From Thermococci archaeon (lineage in GTDB: Archaea; Hadarchaeota; B88-G9), in NCBI GenBank assembly GCA_003660555.1, contig QMUK01000044.1, forward strand, positions 1 through 9,952: DNA of 9,952 nt, given 5' to 3'. The translations under genes were made by a program, and so were the position numbers. Positions 1 to 6,573 of the stretch are shown in pieces (the first letter of the stretch is position 1; the number at the start of each line of letters is the position of its first letter). The notes beneath the pieces are model-generated. The model did not search any database. It worked only from the letters and a program-made list of their open reading frames with translations, and was not told where the DNA came from.

Positions 1-22
1 GGTACTCAGACGTCCTGTTCAT
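1..22 (-). CDS. First codons of a further downstream gene, cut by window edge
   Basis: An ATG at 22 overlaps the DHH gene's TGA as ATGA, the junction used several times in this operon. It opens a frame reading MNRTSEY to the edge. Seven residues are too few to identify a product. The call rests on the junction pattern alone. Confidence 0.5.
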
Positions 23-1017
23 TTCAGACCCCTTATCTCACGGATTATTTCAAGTATTCTCTTCTTCAGTTTTTCCTTACTCGTTTCTCTCCTCAATATG
101 AGTCCTGCAGCACCGGAATGGCCGCCTCCTCCACCACCGAATTCCACAGAGAGCATCCTTATTATTTCACCAGAGTTGACTCTTCCGCTTAATGACAACT
201 CGTCTCTACATCTAGAACTTATCCTAATCTCCTCCTTTAGCTCCGAAATTACGAAGCTTATGTCTGCTCCAAGCTTAACTAAAGACTTGGCCACTTCTCC
301 TCCGAAAGAGCTTACCTCGGTTATTGCAACTATCAAGTCATCAAGTCTGTGTATTTCCATTCTTTGGGCACCTTTTAGCTTCGCCATTCTAAGGGACAGA
401 TCATCTTCATCCTTAACTTCAATCTTGTCTCTTATTTCGTGCATTCTTATTTCGTACTCCATCATATACTTCCCGAATTGGATTAGCGTCTCTGCGCTGG
501 AGAACCTGAAGTTTCCAGTATCAGAAAGTATCCCAGACAGCAGTATTAGGACAGTTTCCCTATCGGGCTTCATCCCAAACTCTTTCCACAGATCTAGTAT
601 TACCATCGATAAGGAATCTCTGTCAAATAGGAAAGTCTTGTATTTCCTCGACAGATCTCCTTGGGATGAGTGATGGTCTATGACGATCCCCCTCCTAGGG
701 AGTTGAATGGGAGATACGTGCTCTGTGCTAGACGTGTCTAAGACTATACTGAACTCCCTTACCTCGTCTTGGGAGAACTGAATTTCCTCCTCCTGAGATA
801 TTGCTCTAGCCGACTTGGATATGGTATCTGGGACTACTATGTTTGACTCTATTCCAATTCTAGACAGTAGTCTCTTTAACCCGATTGAACTAGAGACGGC
901 ATCCACATCAGCATTCCTATGGGTTACTATGGATACCTCCCTAGGGAGACTGAGAATTTCCTTTGATAGTTTCTTCACGTCATCTACTATGAGGTCACCC
1001 AGCTCCAACTCCCCCAA
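19..1017 (-). CDS. DHH/DHHA1-family phosphoesterase
   Basis: This is a two-domain DHH-superfamily phosphoesterase of NrnA/RecJ-like architecture, 332 residues, expected to bind Mn2+ or Mg2+ in the cytosol. The metal motifs are complete: VTHRNADVDA (H33, D37, D39), VLDTS (D94), IDHH (114-116) and LSDTGNF (D166). The C-terminal DHHA1 domain carries a glycine-rich substrate loop, GGGGGGHSGAAG, around H300; the six-glycine run is longer than the usual GGGHxxAAG form. Related enzymes degrade oligonucleotides of a few residues or cyclic dinucleotides; which one is made here cannot be told. The 5' end is uncertain: TTG 1017 (23-nt overlap with pfdB), TTG 1008 and GTG 978 are all possible, and none has a clear SD. 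Its stop overlaps the next ATG (ATGA). Confidence 0.85.
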   Translation of the reverse strand: MGELELGDLIVDDVKKLSKEILSLPREVSIVTHRNADVDAVSSSIGLKRLLSRIGIESNIVVPDTISKSARAISQEEEIQFSQDEVREFSIVLDTSSTEHVSPIQLPRRGIVIDHHSSQGDLSRKYKTFLFDRDSLSMVILDLWKEFGMKPDRETVLILLSGILSDTGNFRFSSAETLIQFGKYMMEYEIRMHEIRDKIEVKDEDDLSLRMAKLKGAQRMEIHRLDDLIVAITEVSSFGGEVAKSLVKLGADISFVISELKEEIRISSRCRDELSLSGRVNSGEIIRMLSVEFGGGGGGHSGAAGLILRRETSKEKLKKRILEIIREIRGLK

Positions 1018-1357
1018 TTTCCGTTCTTATTTTCTCCTGAAGGTCCTGTATCTTCTTCATTATCCTAGATTCTTGGTTGCTAAGAGTCTTTATTCTAGTT
1101 TCCAGGCTTTCTTTTCTATCTTCTAGCTCGTTAATTATTTCATTTACGCCTTTAGTAACGAGAACATTTCCTATCATTTTGTAGGCTCTTACCTCTGCAT
1201 CGTCCTTTACCTTGTTCAGCTCCTCCAAGGCTCTCTCAGTCTCTGCCAACTGTATTTCGTATTGTCTTCTCTGGGTATGGATGACTTGAGCCTGCTGCTG
1301 CAGCTGTTGAAGCTGGGAGACCATGTTCCTCAACCTAGGTGGCAATTCCTCAGTCAT
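995..1357 (-). CDS. pfdB: Prefoldin beta subunit
   Basis: This is the beta subunit of the alpha2-beta4 jellyfish-shaped prefoldin chaperone, which captures unfolded proteins and hands them to the thermosome. The 120-residue product is standard length. It begins MTEELPPRLRNMVSQLQQLQQQAQV, followed by a first coiled coil (~5-50), a short beta-hairpin segment around VRAYKMIGNVLVTKG (~56-70), and a second coiled coil (~75-112), ending in Gly-rich GGVGAG. ATG 1357 overlaps the pcc1 TGA (ATGA) and has TGGAG 8 nt upstream. A start at 1396 would add 13 residues unlike other prefoldins. The alpha subunit gene is not here. Confidence 0.95.
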   Translation of the reverse strand: MTEELPPRLRNMVSQLQQLQQQAQVIHTQRRQYEIQLAETERALEELNKVKDDAEVRAYKMIGNVLVTKGVNEIINELEDRKESLETRIKTLSNQESRIMKKIQDLQEKIRTEIGGVGAG

Positions 1358-1611
1358 TTTACCAACTCCAGTACCTCTAAAGAGACTATAACCCACCTTA
1401 GATATGAGTTCAGAGTAGCCCTTAAGGCCGAAGTGTCTTCGGCCTGGACGTCTATGACGAGACTTTCACCCACTACTTTCAAGGAGACTCTCCCCCTCTT
1501 GTAGGGAGTCGATTTAACCTCTGGAAGTATTGCCTTATAAATCACTTTTGCCTTCTCCCCGAGAGGAAGTTCCAATCTAGCTTCAGCCTTAGTGGAGACG
1601 CTCCTTAGCAA
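1354..1611 (-). CDS. pcc1: KEOPS complex subunit Pcc1
   Basis: Pcc1 is the small dimerising subunit of KEOPS, which makes the t6A37 modification of ANN-decoding tRNAs. The 85-residue product has the family's strand-helix pattern: EARLELPLGEKAKVIYKAILPE (~10-31), then GRVSLKVVGESLVIDVQAED (~40-59), and a long C-terminal helix TSALRATLNSYLRWV. TTG 1611 is the only usual start near the family N-terminus. GGGGTGG lies 7 nt upstream, and the start overlaps the Brix gene by 23 nt. The stop overlaps the prefoldin ATG (ATGA). The partners Kae1, Bud32 and Cgi121 are not in the window. DUF3194 proteins resemble Pcc1 in size, but the sequence pattern and position before pfdB favour Pcc1. Confidence 0.82.
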   Translation of the reverse strand: MLRSVSTKAEARLELPLGEKAKVIYKAILPEVKSTPYKRGRVSLKVVGESLVIDVQAEDTSALRATLNSYLRWVIVSLEVLELVK

Positions 1612-2125
1612 CTATTTTCCACCCCGTTATGGAGAAGCTGGGTCCAACTCTCTCTCTAGGCACCTCTCTTCTGTAAAACGTACATCTAACAACGTCCTCT
1701 TCAGTCCAAATACGCATGATCGACTCAAATTCACGCAAGTTCAGTTCATTGGTTTGTTCTCCGCCTAGAAACTCAGAGACGATTTCTCCGATCTCTCCAG
1801 CTTCATTTAAAACACCGAACCTCCCCCTAGCTTTCTTGAACCTCACTGGTAGATGTTCTCTCTGTAATTTCACGTTATTTATCGATAGGAAGGCCACCCA
1901 TCTCCATTCATAATTTACCTCTAGGAAGAGTAGCTTCCCTGGATTTCCCTTAGTGACTCCTACCACTAGTACTTTGTTGACTCCGTGAGACAGTGCCAAA
2001 TCAGCGAGATCTCTTATTCCCTTTTTTCCTCTGGTGATGTACGTGGAACCAGGTATATTCCTCTCCAAATCCCTTCCGAATGTCCTAACTCTTCTTGTGG
2101 GCCTCCTAGAAGTAGTTATTATCAT
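1589..2125 (-). CDS. Archaeal Brix-domain (IMP4-like) ribosome biogenesis protein
   Basis: This is a single-domain archaeal relative of the eukaryotic Brix proteins (Imp4, Rpf1, Brx1 and others), which bind pre-rRNA during ribosome assembly; the same role is inferred here. The 178-residue product opens [27 protein letters not shown], with the Brix-type TTSRRPTRR…FxxDL core in its first ~20 residues. Next comes TRGKKGIRDLADLALSHG (~32-49), then VLVVGVTKGNPGKLLFLEV and VAFLSINNVKL strands. The ATG at 2125 is chosen because it overlaps the rpoP stop (ATGA). A start at 2185 would put 20 unconserved residues over most of rpoP. The last 23 nt overlap pcc1. Confidence 0.88.
   Translation of the reverse strand: MIITTSRRPTRRVRTFGRDLERNIPGSTYITRGKKGIRDLADLALSHGVNKVLVVGVTKGNPGKLLFLEVNYEWRWVAFLSINNVKLQREHLPVRFKKARGRFGVLNEAGEIGEIVSEFLGGEQTNELNLREFESIMRIWTEEDVVRCTFYRREVPRERVGPSFSITGWKIVAKERLH
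1619..1625 (-). promoter_or_regulatory. Shine-Dalgarno-like site of pcc1
   Basis: GGGGTGG on the minus strand, within the end of the Brix gene (Thr-Gly-Trp codons), is 7 nt before the TTG at 1611. It supports that start despite the 23-nt overlap. Confidence 0.5.
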
Positions 2126-2259
2126 CTCGCTTTTACCCTCTTTATTACGGGAGCCCTCTCCTTGTAAAATATCCTGTAGCCACAATTAGAACATCTTATT
2201 ATACCGAAGGTCTCTTCTAGTTCTACCTCCTTTCCGCACTTTCCGCATCTATATCTCAT
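2122..2259 (-). CDS. rpoP: DNA-directed RNA polymerase subunit P (Rpb12 homologue), 45 aa
   Basis: This zinc-ribbon subunit of archaeal RNA polymerase corresponds to eukaryotic Rpb12. I translated it by hand because the gene is too short for most length cut-offs: [16 protein letters not shown], then [20 protein letters not shown] and a basic end KRVKAR. The C4 zinc site is C5-x2-C8 and C23-x2-C26. Length (45) and the [12 protein letters not shown] motif fit the family closely. The ATG at 2259 overlaps the L37Ae stop as ATGA, with GAGGTGAT at 2263-2270. Its own TGA overlaps the ATG of the Brix gene in the same way. Placing a polymerase subunit beside ribosomal and exosome genes is a known archaeal arrangement. 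Confidence 0.95.
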   Translation of the reverse strand: MRYRCGKCGKEVELEETFGIIRCSNCGYRIFYKERAPVIKRVKAR

Positions 2260-2531
2260 TCTATCACCTCTTCTGTAACTCTCTTTATTGTTCTCAGAGC
2301 AACTCTTCCACCCTCAGTTTGAGGAAGATAAGCACCTCCTGCGAACTTAGCGCCGCATTTTCTGCATCTCCATATTGACGTTGAGACCCTCCTAACTCTG
2401 AGATATCCACAGGATGGACATCTGTGATACCTCCTCATTTTGGCCTCGATGGAGGCAACTCTTCTCCTAACTCTGAGACCATATCTCGGACCATATCTTC
2501 CAGAGGAGCCGACTTTCTTGGTCTTACTCAA
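2256..2531 (-). CDS. rpl37ae: 50S ribosomal protein L37Ae
   Basis: This is a zinc-ribbon large-subunit protein of archaea and eukaryotes. The 91-residue product begins [20 protein letters not shown], matching the family start (x-T-K-K-V-G-x-x-G-R-x-G-P-R-Y-G). It has a C4 zinc site, C38-x2-C41 and C56-x2-C59, followed by [10 protein letters not shown]. The TTG at 2531 is preferred to the GTG at 2540: the GTG lies within the SD itself (GAGGTGATT), and the family motif fits the TTG start without extra residues. The gene starts 1 nt after the rrp42 TAA, and its TGA overlaps the rpoP ATG (ATGA). Confidence 0.95.
   Translation of the reverse strand: MSKTKKVGSSGRYGPRYGLRVRRRVASIEAKMRRYHRCPSCGYLRVRRVSTSIWRCRKCGAKFAGGAYLPQTEGGRVALRTIKRVTEEVIE
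2263..2270 (-). promoter_or_regulatory. Shine-Dalgarno site of rpoP
   Basis: GAGGTGAT on the minus strand lies in the final codons of rpl37ae, 3 nt before the rpoP ATG (2259). It supports translation of this very short gene. Confidence 0.7.
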
Positions 2532-2532
2532 G

Positions 2533-3351
2533 TTAATCACCTCTTCTGCTTATTACCTCGGAAATAGCCTCTTTAACTTCTTTGAATCTATTTCTGGCTA
2601 TTTCAAGAGATTCTAATACATCTCTCTCCGAAATAGTTCCAGAACCACCTTTTTGTATTGAACAAACCTCGTTTTCCTCTGAGAGTGTTACTGTTATTCT
2701 AGAATCCATGACTAGCTCCTCCTCGTGGTTAGGATCGAGAACTAGTTTATTACCAACTTTGGCAATAGTTACTGAGATAGGAGTCTTTCTGACAGTCAAT
2801 GGTTCATATTCATCTAGTATCTCTACTTTCCCATTTTCGACCAGTGTTTTGGGGACTTTAGTGTCATAAAGAGCTGCTATTGAGGCTATGGAAGAAGCGT
2901 CCATGATGTTTCCATCGTCATCTAGGACGTGTATGTCTATGAAGAGCACCCACACCTTTTCTCCCTCTATTATACACAACGACTCTAAGTCAACTGCTTC
3001 TGAACTTCTTATTCCCCTGTCTATTACTCTAGCCAATTCTATGGCATCTTCGTTTGGAGGACCCGGCTCAAAGACGGGTGACGCTACTGGAAGCAATTCT
3101 GTGCTCGTCGTAAGCACACCTCTGTTCGGAGAGTCGGGAAATGGCTCCCCAATCTCTAGCTTAACTCCAACTAGTACCTGAGTGTCACCTAGTTTGACCT
3201 TAGCGGAACCCTCTGCTTTTCTGATTACTCCAACCTCTATTTCTACGTCCCTTCCCTCGTCAAGTCTTCTACCATCTATCCTTTTGTCGTTTTCAAGTAA
3301 TCTCAATATGTAGTCTCTCCTAACGTCAGATATTAATTCCTCTTTTACCAA
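2533..3351 (-). CDS. rrp42: Exosome ring subunit Rrp42 (RNase PH family)
   Basis: This is the non-catalytic RNase PH-like subunit that pairs with Rrp41, completing the ring and supporting its active site. The 272-residue product has [20 protein letters not shown] (~22-41), [39 protein letters not shown], a long acidic insert-like stretch [18 protein letters not shown], and a C-terminal helix. The Arg-rich RNA contacts and the phosphate loop of Rrp41 are missing, as known for Rrp42. I choose the TTG at 3351 (MVKEELISD): GGTGATT is 3 nt upstream and the rrp41 TAA is 1 nt upstream. The ATG at 3369 would add MGKVIN and overlap rrp41 by 17 nt, with no clear SD. It ends Gly-Asp-stop, as rrp41 does. 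Confidence 0.96.
   Translation of the reverse strand: MVKEELISDVRRDYILRLLENDKRIDGRRLDEGRDVEIEVGVIRKAEGSAKVKLGDTQVLVGVKLEIGEPFPDSPNRGVLTTSTELLPVASPVFEPGPPNEDAIELARVIDRGIRSSEAVDLESLCIIEGEKVWVLFIDIHVLDDDGNIMDASSIASIAALYDTKVPKTLVENGKVEILDEYEPLTVRKTPISVTIAKVGNKLVLDPNHEEELVMDSRITVTLSEENEVCSIQKGGSGTISERDVLESLEIARNRFKEVKEAISEVISRRGD
2535..2543 (-). promoter_or_regulatory. Shine-Dalgarno site of rpl37ae overlapping the rrp42 stop
   Basis: GAGGTGATT on the minus strand is a near-perfect archaeal SD. It covers the last codons of rrp42 (Gly-Asp-stop) and sits 3 nt before the TTG at 2531. It shows that the in-frame GTG at 2540 is part of the ribosome binding site, not the start. Confidence 0.75.
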
Positions 3352-3352
3352 G

Positions 3353-4108
3353 TTAATCACCTTGCCCATACTTCTCTTTAAGAGCCCTTCTCTGCTCCTT
3401 GTATATCTTTCTACATCCTTCCATACCGAGTTTTAGAGCCTCCTTGAACTCCTCCTCAGTCATTGTTCCATCCATTTGGAGCAGAGTTATTCTATTGTCT
3501 CTCGGCATTATGGCAATGGGCATGTCTGCTTCTCCGAAATTGTCCTCTACTTTAGTTAGATCCAAGACTATCCTACCAGCTACTTTCCCTACAGCACAAG
3601 CAGAAACTAGGTCTCTCATTGGAATTCCAGCATCTGCTAGTGCTAGAGAGGCGGCGGTTATTCCGGTTGTTCTGGTGCCAGCATCCGCTTGCAGAATTTC
3701 TATGAATATATCTATGGAGGTTCTAGGGAAGTACTCTGTGAATATGGCAGGTTCTAGGGCAAGTCTGGTCACCTTAGATATTTCTATTGATCTTCTATCC
3801 GGCCCTGACCTCTTTCTTTCTTCTACAGAGAACGGGGCCATGTTGTATCTACAGTTAACTACAGCTCTGTCGGGTCTCTGTAAGTGCCTAGGGTGCAGCT
3901 CTCTAGGTCCGTAGACAGCAGCTATAACTTTATTGTCACCTATTTCAACATATGCTGAGCCATCTGCTCTTTTAAGAATTCCAACCTCCATTTTAATTTC
4001 TCTAAGCTCGTTTAATTTCCTACCATCTAATCTAGTACCATCTTCATTTATTAGAGGAGGTATCTCTGTCTGATGACTCCTCCACGGTCTCTTGTCTACT
4101 ATCTCCAT
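3353..4108 (-). CDS. rrp41: Exosome catalytic subunit Rrp41 (RNase PH family)
   Basis: This is the catalytic phosphorolytic 3'-5' exoribonuclease subunit of the archaeal exosome, which can also add A-rich tails. It alternates with Rrp42 in a hexameric ring. The 251-residue product has an RNase PH fold: RLDGRK (26-31), [18 protein letters not shown] (71-88, RNA-contacting arginines), [12 protein letters not shown] (138-149, phosphate-binding loop), and the acidic active-site region [16 protein letters not shown] with D183, D189 and D195. The intact acidic cluster and phosphate loop distinguish it from Rrp42. ATG 4108 is chosen, with GGGTGG 5 nt upstream; GTG at 4117 or 4114 would add two or three residues. 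No usual start lies between 4108 and the conserved DGRK region, so the 65-nt overlap with rrp4 is genuine. It ends Gly-Asp-stop, building the SD of rrp42. Confidence 0.97.
   Translation of the reverse strand: MEIVDKRPWRSHQTEIPPLINEDGTRLDGRKLNELREIKMEVGILKRADGSAYVEIGDNKVIAAVYGPRELHPRHLQRPDRAVVNCRYNMAPFSVEERKRSGPDRRSIEISKVTRLALEPAIFTEYFPRTSIDIFIEILQADAGTRTTGITAASLALADAGIPMRDLVSACAVGKVAGRIVLDLTKVEDNFGEADMPIAIMPRDNRITLLQMDGTMTEEEFKEALKLGMEGCRKIYKEQRRALKEKYGQGD
3355..3361 (-). promoter_or_regulatory. Shine-Dalgarno site of rrp42 overlapping the rrp41 stop
   Basis: GGTGATT on the minus strand encodes Gly-Asp and the first base of the TAA stop of rrp41. It is followed by aac and the TTG start of rrp42. 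The SD, stop codon and start codon fit within 13 nt, which argues for direct re-initiation of the terminating ribosome. Confidence 0.72.
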
Positions 4109-4892
4109 ATTCACCACCCAATTTCTTCGACAACATCTCCTTGATTCTATCAGTCAGACCGGAAGTATGAGCCTCTTTCTCAATCTTCTCTATTGCATTC
4201 GATAGTATTTCCATGACTCTCTCCTCACCATTTATCCATACGACACCATTCTGAGCTATTATTATGTCACAACCTGTTACATGCTTCAACATCTTTATCA
4301 TGGAGCCTTTTTTTCCTATTAAACGTGGTATTTTAGTCGGAGAAATTTTTATTAGTTTTCCTCCATTTATCTCTCCAAGCCCATCTTCTTTTATGGTAAG
4401 AGACACTCTTCTCACGGAATCCACACTTTTAACCTTTAGAAGGAGAGTATCTCCTACTCTGAAGTAATCCGAAGTGTCCTCTAGGACTGGGTCGAATTTA
4501 TCTAGAGCATCTTTCACATCCAGAACTCCCAAATACGGAGAATTTATGTCTATCAGCCATGAGGTGAATCCAGAATCTTTCACAACCCCTATGACTAGGT
4601 CTCCGCTTTGGGGAATGTACTTTCCCTCTAGGGCCACTACTCTAGCGAATTCTCCTTCTCTCTTTGCTAGTCCTACTACGGAGGAGTAGACTGATCCTCT
4701 GTCAGAGAAGGTACCAGGCCCTGGAGAGTACCCCACTGCCAATAGATCCCCGGGTATTACTAAGCCTCTCTCCTTAGCGACGAAGTACTTCAGATTCTTT
4801 CTATTAGTTTTGTTTGGGCCTCTCCTTTCGTTACCTCGTTTATTTTCTCGTAAAGTTCCTCTTGCACTCCTGCCGGGATTTCCATCAGACAT
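4044..4892 (-). CDS. rrp4: Exosome complex RNA-binding subunit Rrp4
   Basis: This cap subunit of the archaeal exosome binds RNA and feeds it into the Rrp41/Rrp42 ring. It has a short N-terminal domain (LVIPGDLL), an S1 domain ([20 protein letters not shown] through [10 protein letters not shown]), and a KH domain with a GxxG loop ([13 protein letters not shown]). [15 protein letters not shown] follows, then an acidic Ser-rich tail. The start is unclear. The first ordinary codons upstream are ATG 4892 and GTG 4898, overlapping the SBDS end by about 103-109 nt and adding some 33 very basic residues. No ATG, GTG or TTG occurs between 4892 and 4793. A CTG at 4793 would form a CTGA overlap with the SBDS stop and give 249 residues, near my recollection of crenarchaeal Rrp4 length. 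I report the ATG frame but regard CTG as a real alternative. The 3' end overlaps rrp41 by 65 nt. Confidence 0.9.
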   Translation of the reverse strand: MSDGNPGRSARGTLRENKRGNERRGPNKTNRKNLKYFVAKERGLVIPGDLLAVGYSPGPGTFSDRGSVYSSVVGLAKREGEFARVVALEGKYIPQSGDLVIGVVKDSGFTSWLIDINSPYLGVLDVKDALDKFDPVLEDTSDYFRVGDTLLLKVKSVDSVRRVSLTIKEDGLGEINGGKLIKISPTKIPRLIGKKGSMIKMLKHVTGCDIIIAQNGVVWINGEERVMEILSNAIEKIEKEAHTSGLTDRIKEMLSKKLGGEYGDSRQETVEESSDRDTSSNK

Positions 4893-5503
4893 AGCCACGA
4901 ACCATCCTTATCCCATTCCTCTTGTTTTATCCTCCCAAATCCTCTTAGAACACCATAGGCCTTACCAGAGTACTCCGGAGGCACCTTTATTGCCAGAATC
5001 ACTCTCTCAATTTTCAGTGGAAGTATGGCTCTTATCTTCTTTATTACTTCATTTGCTTGGTCCTCAACCCCTTTAAATGGATCTATATGAACTCCTGCCT
5101 CATCCAATGCCTTTTCTATTCTACTAGGAGGATGTGGAGCTCCTGTTTTTGGATCAACGGCATTTCTATGTATAAAACTTATTATTTGCTTTTTCTTTCT
5201 CTCCCTCATCTCTCTTATCTGTTCAGATGTTAATTTTATTTCTCCTTGGAGTATTATAGTCTTTGAAATTTCTAAGACATCCAATGTACCGAAAACTCTG
5301 CTCAATACGTCTTCTGATGCTACATCTCCCTTCCTCGCATCTCTGAATACCTTGTCTATTGCTAGTGCCTCCATTAGGTCAATGTCTTCTCCTACATCTC
5401 CTTTCTCTTTTATTTTGATGGCTACTTTTGGGTCCACGAGTATCTCGAACCTCTCTCCACCCTTAGATAGTCTAGCGATGACAGCCTCCTCTAGGCTGAC
5501 CAT
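4790..5503 (-). CDS. sdo1: Ribosome maturation protein SBDS (Sdo1)
   Basis: This is the orthologue of the Shwachman-Bodian-Diamond protein. In eukaryotes, with EFL1, it releases the anti-association factor eIF6 from the 60S subunit; archaea have eIF6 and an EF-2, so a similar late 50S maturation role is inferred. The 237 residues show the three-domain plan: an N-terminal FYSH domain (1-~90, with [11 protein letters not shown] and [12 protein letters not shown]), a helical middle domain (~92-165, with [22 protein letters not shown] and [15 protein letters not shown]), and a C-terminal ferredoxin-like domain (~170-237). The ATG at 5503 directly follows the psmA TAG, with GGTGA 5 nt upstream (5509-5513). 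The 3' end is where the Rrp4 reading frame begins or overlaps. Confidence 0.96.
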   Translation of the reverse strand: MVSLEEAVIARLSKGGERFEILVDPKVAIKIKEKGDVGEDIDLMEALAIDKVFRDARKGDVASEDVLSRVFGTLDVLEISKTIILQGEIKLTSEQIREMRERKKKQIISFIHRNAVDPKTGAPHPPSRIEKALDEAGVHIDPFKGVEDQANEVIKKIRAILPLKIERVILAIKVPPEYSGKAYGVLRGFGRIKQEEWDKDGSWLCLMEIPAGVQEELYEKINEVTKGEAQTKLIERI

Positions 5504-6232
5504 CTATTTCACCACATACTTTTCTATATACTCTCTCACCTCTTTGTCACTCAGTTTCCTGAACTTCTTATCCTCCTTACTTATTACTGCCATTTCTACT
5601 CTATCTTCGCGAAGTTTTATCTCAGTAGCAACATCTAGTGTTTTCAAGGCCAAATCTATTGCTCCCTCCAGCCCTAGGTCTTCAGAGTAATTCTTCTCCA
5701 AGAAGTCTAGTGCACTGGATTGTCCTCCGCCTATTGCCGTGGCCCTGTATTCATAGAGAGCACCGCTCGGATCAGTCTGGAATAGGTAGACCTCCTCTTT
5801 GTTCACACCACCAATTAGTAAAGCAGCACCAAATGGTCTAACTCCTCCAAATTGAGTATACTGCTGTTTTAGGTCACCTATTTCCTTAGCTAGGAGTGGT
5901 ACACTTATTGGTTCGTCATAGAGTAACCTATGGACCTGTGCTCTAACTCTGGCGTACTCTATCAGAGATCTCGCATCGGCTACCAATCCAGAGGTCGCCG
6001 CTCCAATGTGGTCGTCTATCTGGAATATCTTCTCTATCGATCTAGGCTCGATCAGTCTACTAGTGACCTTCCTCTCAACCAAGAGAACTATACCATCCTC
6101 ACACTTTATTCCTATAGCAGTTTTACCTCTTTTAACAGCTTCTTGAGCATATTGTACTTGGAAGAGTCTCCCATCGGGGCTGAAGACTGTTATTGCTCTA
6201 TCATATCCTGCACCGGGTGGAACGAAAGCCAT
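5504..6232 (-). CDS. psmA: Proteasome alpha subunit (20S core)
   Basis: This subunit forms the outer heptameric rings of the 20S proteasome, gates substrate entry and docks ATPases such as PAN or Cdc48. The 242-residue product matches the family length. It has the alpha-type N-terminal extension with YDRAITVFSPDGRLFQVQYA (about 10-29), the gate and H0 helix signature, followed by EAVKRGKTAIGIK. Later conserved parts are IDDHIGAATSGLVADAR, RPFGAALLIGG and TDPSGALYEYRATAIGGG. It lacks the processed N-terminal catalytic Thr of beta subunits, as expected. The ATG at 6232 has one of the strongest SD sites in the window. It is followed without a gap by SBDS. Beta subunits and the ATPase are elsewhere, as usual for archaea. 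Confidence 0.98.
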   Translation of the reverse strand: MAFVPPGAGYDRAITVFSPDGRLFQVQYAQEAVKRGKTAIGIKCEDGIVLLVERKVTSRLIEPRSIEKIFQIDDHIGAATSGLVADARSLIEYARVRAQVHRLLYDEPISVPLLAKEIGDLKQQYTQFGGVRPFGAALLIGGVNKEEVYLFQTDPSGALYEYRATAIGGGQSSALDFLEKNYSEDLGLEGAIDLALKTLDVATEIKLREDRVEMAVISKEDKKFRKLSDKEVREYIEKYVVK

Positions 6233-6570
6233 TATCTCCCCTCCTGTTGCAACAGGAATTTCTCCTTCAATTTGTTTATGGTCCCACTAACACCCAATAC
6301 GAACAGACTGCCTCTCTTTCCCCCTCTCTCCAATACTTTAGTGAGGGCAACTACTGCCCTAGCCTCATCCACGTATCTGTGATTTACCTGAAGTATTATA
6401 ACTTTTTTCTCTTCAATTAGCTCTCGGAATTTAGGCTCCATTTTGGCTAGGGTTATTTCACCGAGCAATCTTCTGAAGTTCCTAGATAATTCGTATCTCA
6501 TCTCATCGAGACTAACATCCCCCACTAATTTTATCGCCAAATACCTCCTCCTATCCATTAATTTAACCAA
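6232..6570 (-). CDS. rnp2: RNase P protein component 2 (Pop5 family)
   Basis: This is the Pop5 subunit of RNase P, an RRM-like fold protein that forms a dimer-of-dimers with Rnp3 and helps position the catalytic RNA. The 112-residue product has the characteristic RRRYLAIKLVGD first strand (~7-18), a central helix, and a second half with VIILQVNHRYVDEARAVVAL followed by a GSLFVLGVSGTI strand. The best start is the TTG at 6570: GGGGAGGAT (6578-6586) lies 7 nt upstream, whereas it lies 19 nt from the alternative ATG at 6558, which would give MDRRRYL. The gene begins 3 nt after the rnp3 stop. Its TAA shares one base with the psmA ATG (TAATG), so the three genes are tightly coupled. Confidence 0.88.
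   Translation of the reverse strand: MVKLMDRRRYLAIKLVGDVSLDEMRYELSRNFRRLLGEITLAKMEPKFRELIEEKKVIILQVNHRYVDEARAVVALTKVLERGGKRGSLFVLGVSGTINKLKEKFLLQQEGR
6235..6244 (-). promoter_or_regulatory. Strong Shine-Dalgarno site of psmA
   Basis: GGAGGGGAGA on the minus strand, with its GGAGG core 7 nt before the psmA ATG, is written in the last codons of rnp2 (Glu-Gly-Arg-stop). The strength suggests high translation of the proteasome subunit relative to its operon neighbours. Confidence 0.7.
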
Positions 6571-6573
6571 GTT

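Noticed and set aside
98-673. 191-codon plus-strand open frame opposite the DHH gene
   Set aside because: It is antisense to a conserved gene with intact metal motifs. Its Ser/Pro/Leu-rich translation is what purine-rich coding sequence gives on the opposite strand.
1358-1396. Upstream in-frame start of prefoldin beta (13 extra residues)
   Set aside because: Prefoldin beta proteins begin near the first coiled coil; ATG 1357 has an SD and an ATGA overlap with pcc1.
2126-2185. Upstream in-frame start of the Brix gene (20 extra residues)
   Set aside because: The extension would cover nearly half of rpoP, has no family resemblance, and the ATG at 2125 forms the operon's usual ATGA junction.
2529-3361. 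The 13-nt junction repeat as a mobile or recombination element
   Set aside because: It is fully explained as the last codons, SD and start of adjacent genes, with no flanking symmetry or target duplication.
4309-4315. Run of seven A (coding strand) in rrp4 as a possible programmed frameshift site
   Set aside because: It encodes Gly-Lys-Lys-Gly of the KH GxxG loop, and the frame continues correctly through conserved sequence on both sides. A similar A run in serA near 8594 also stays in frame.
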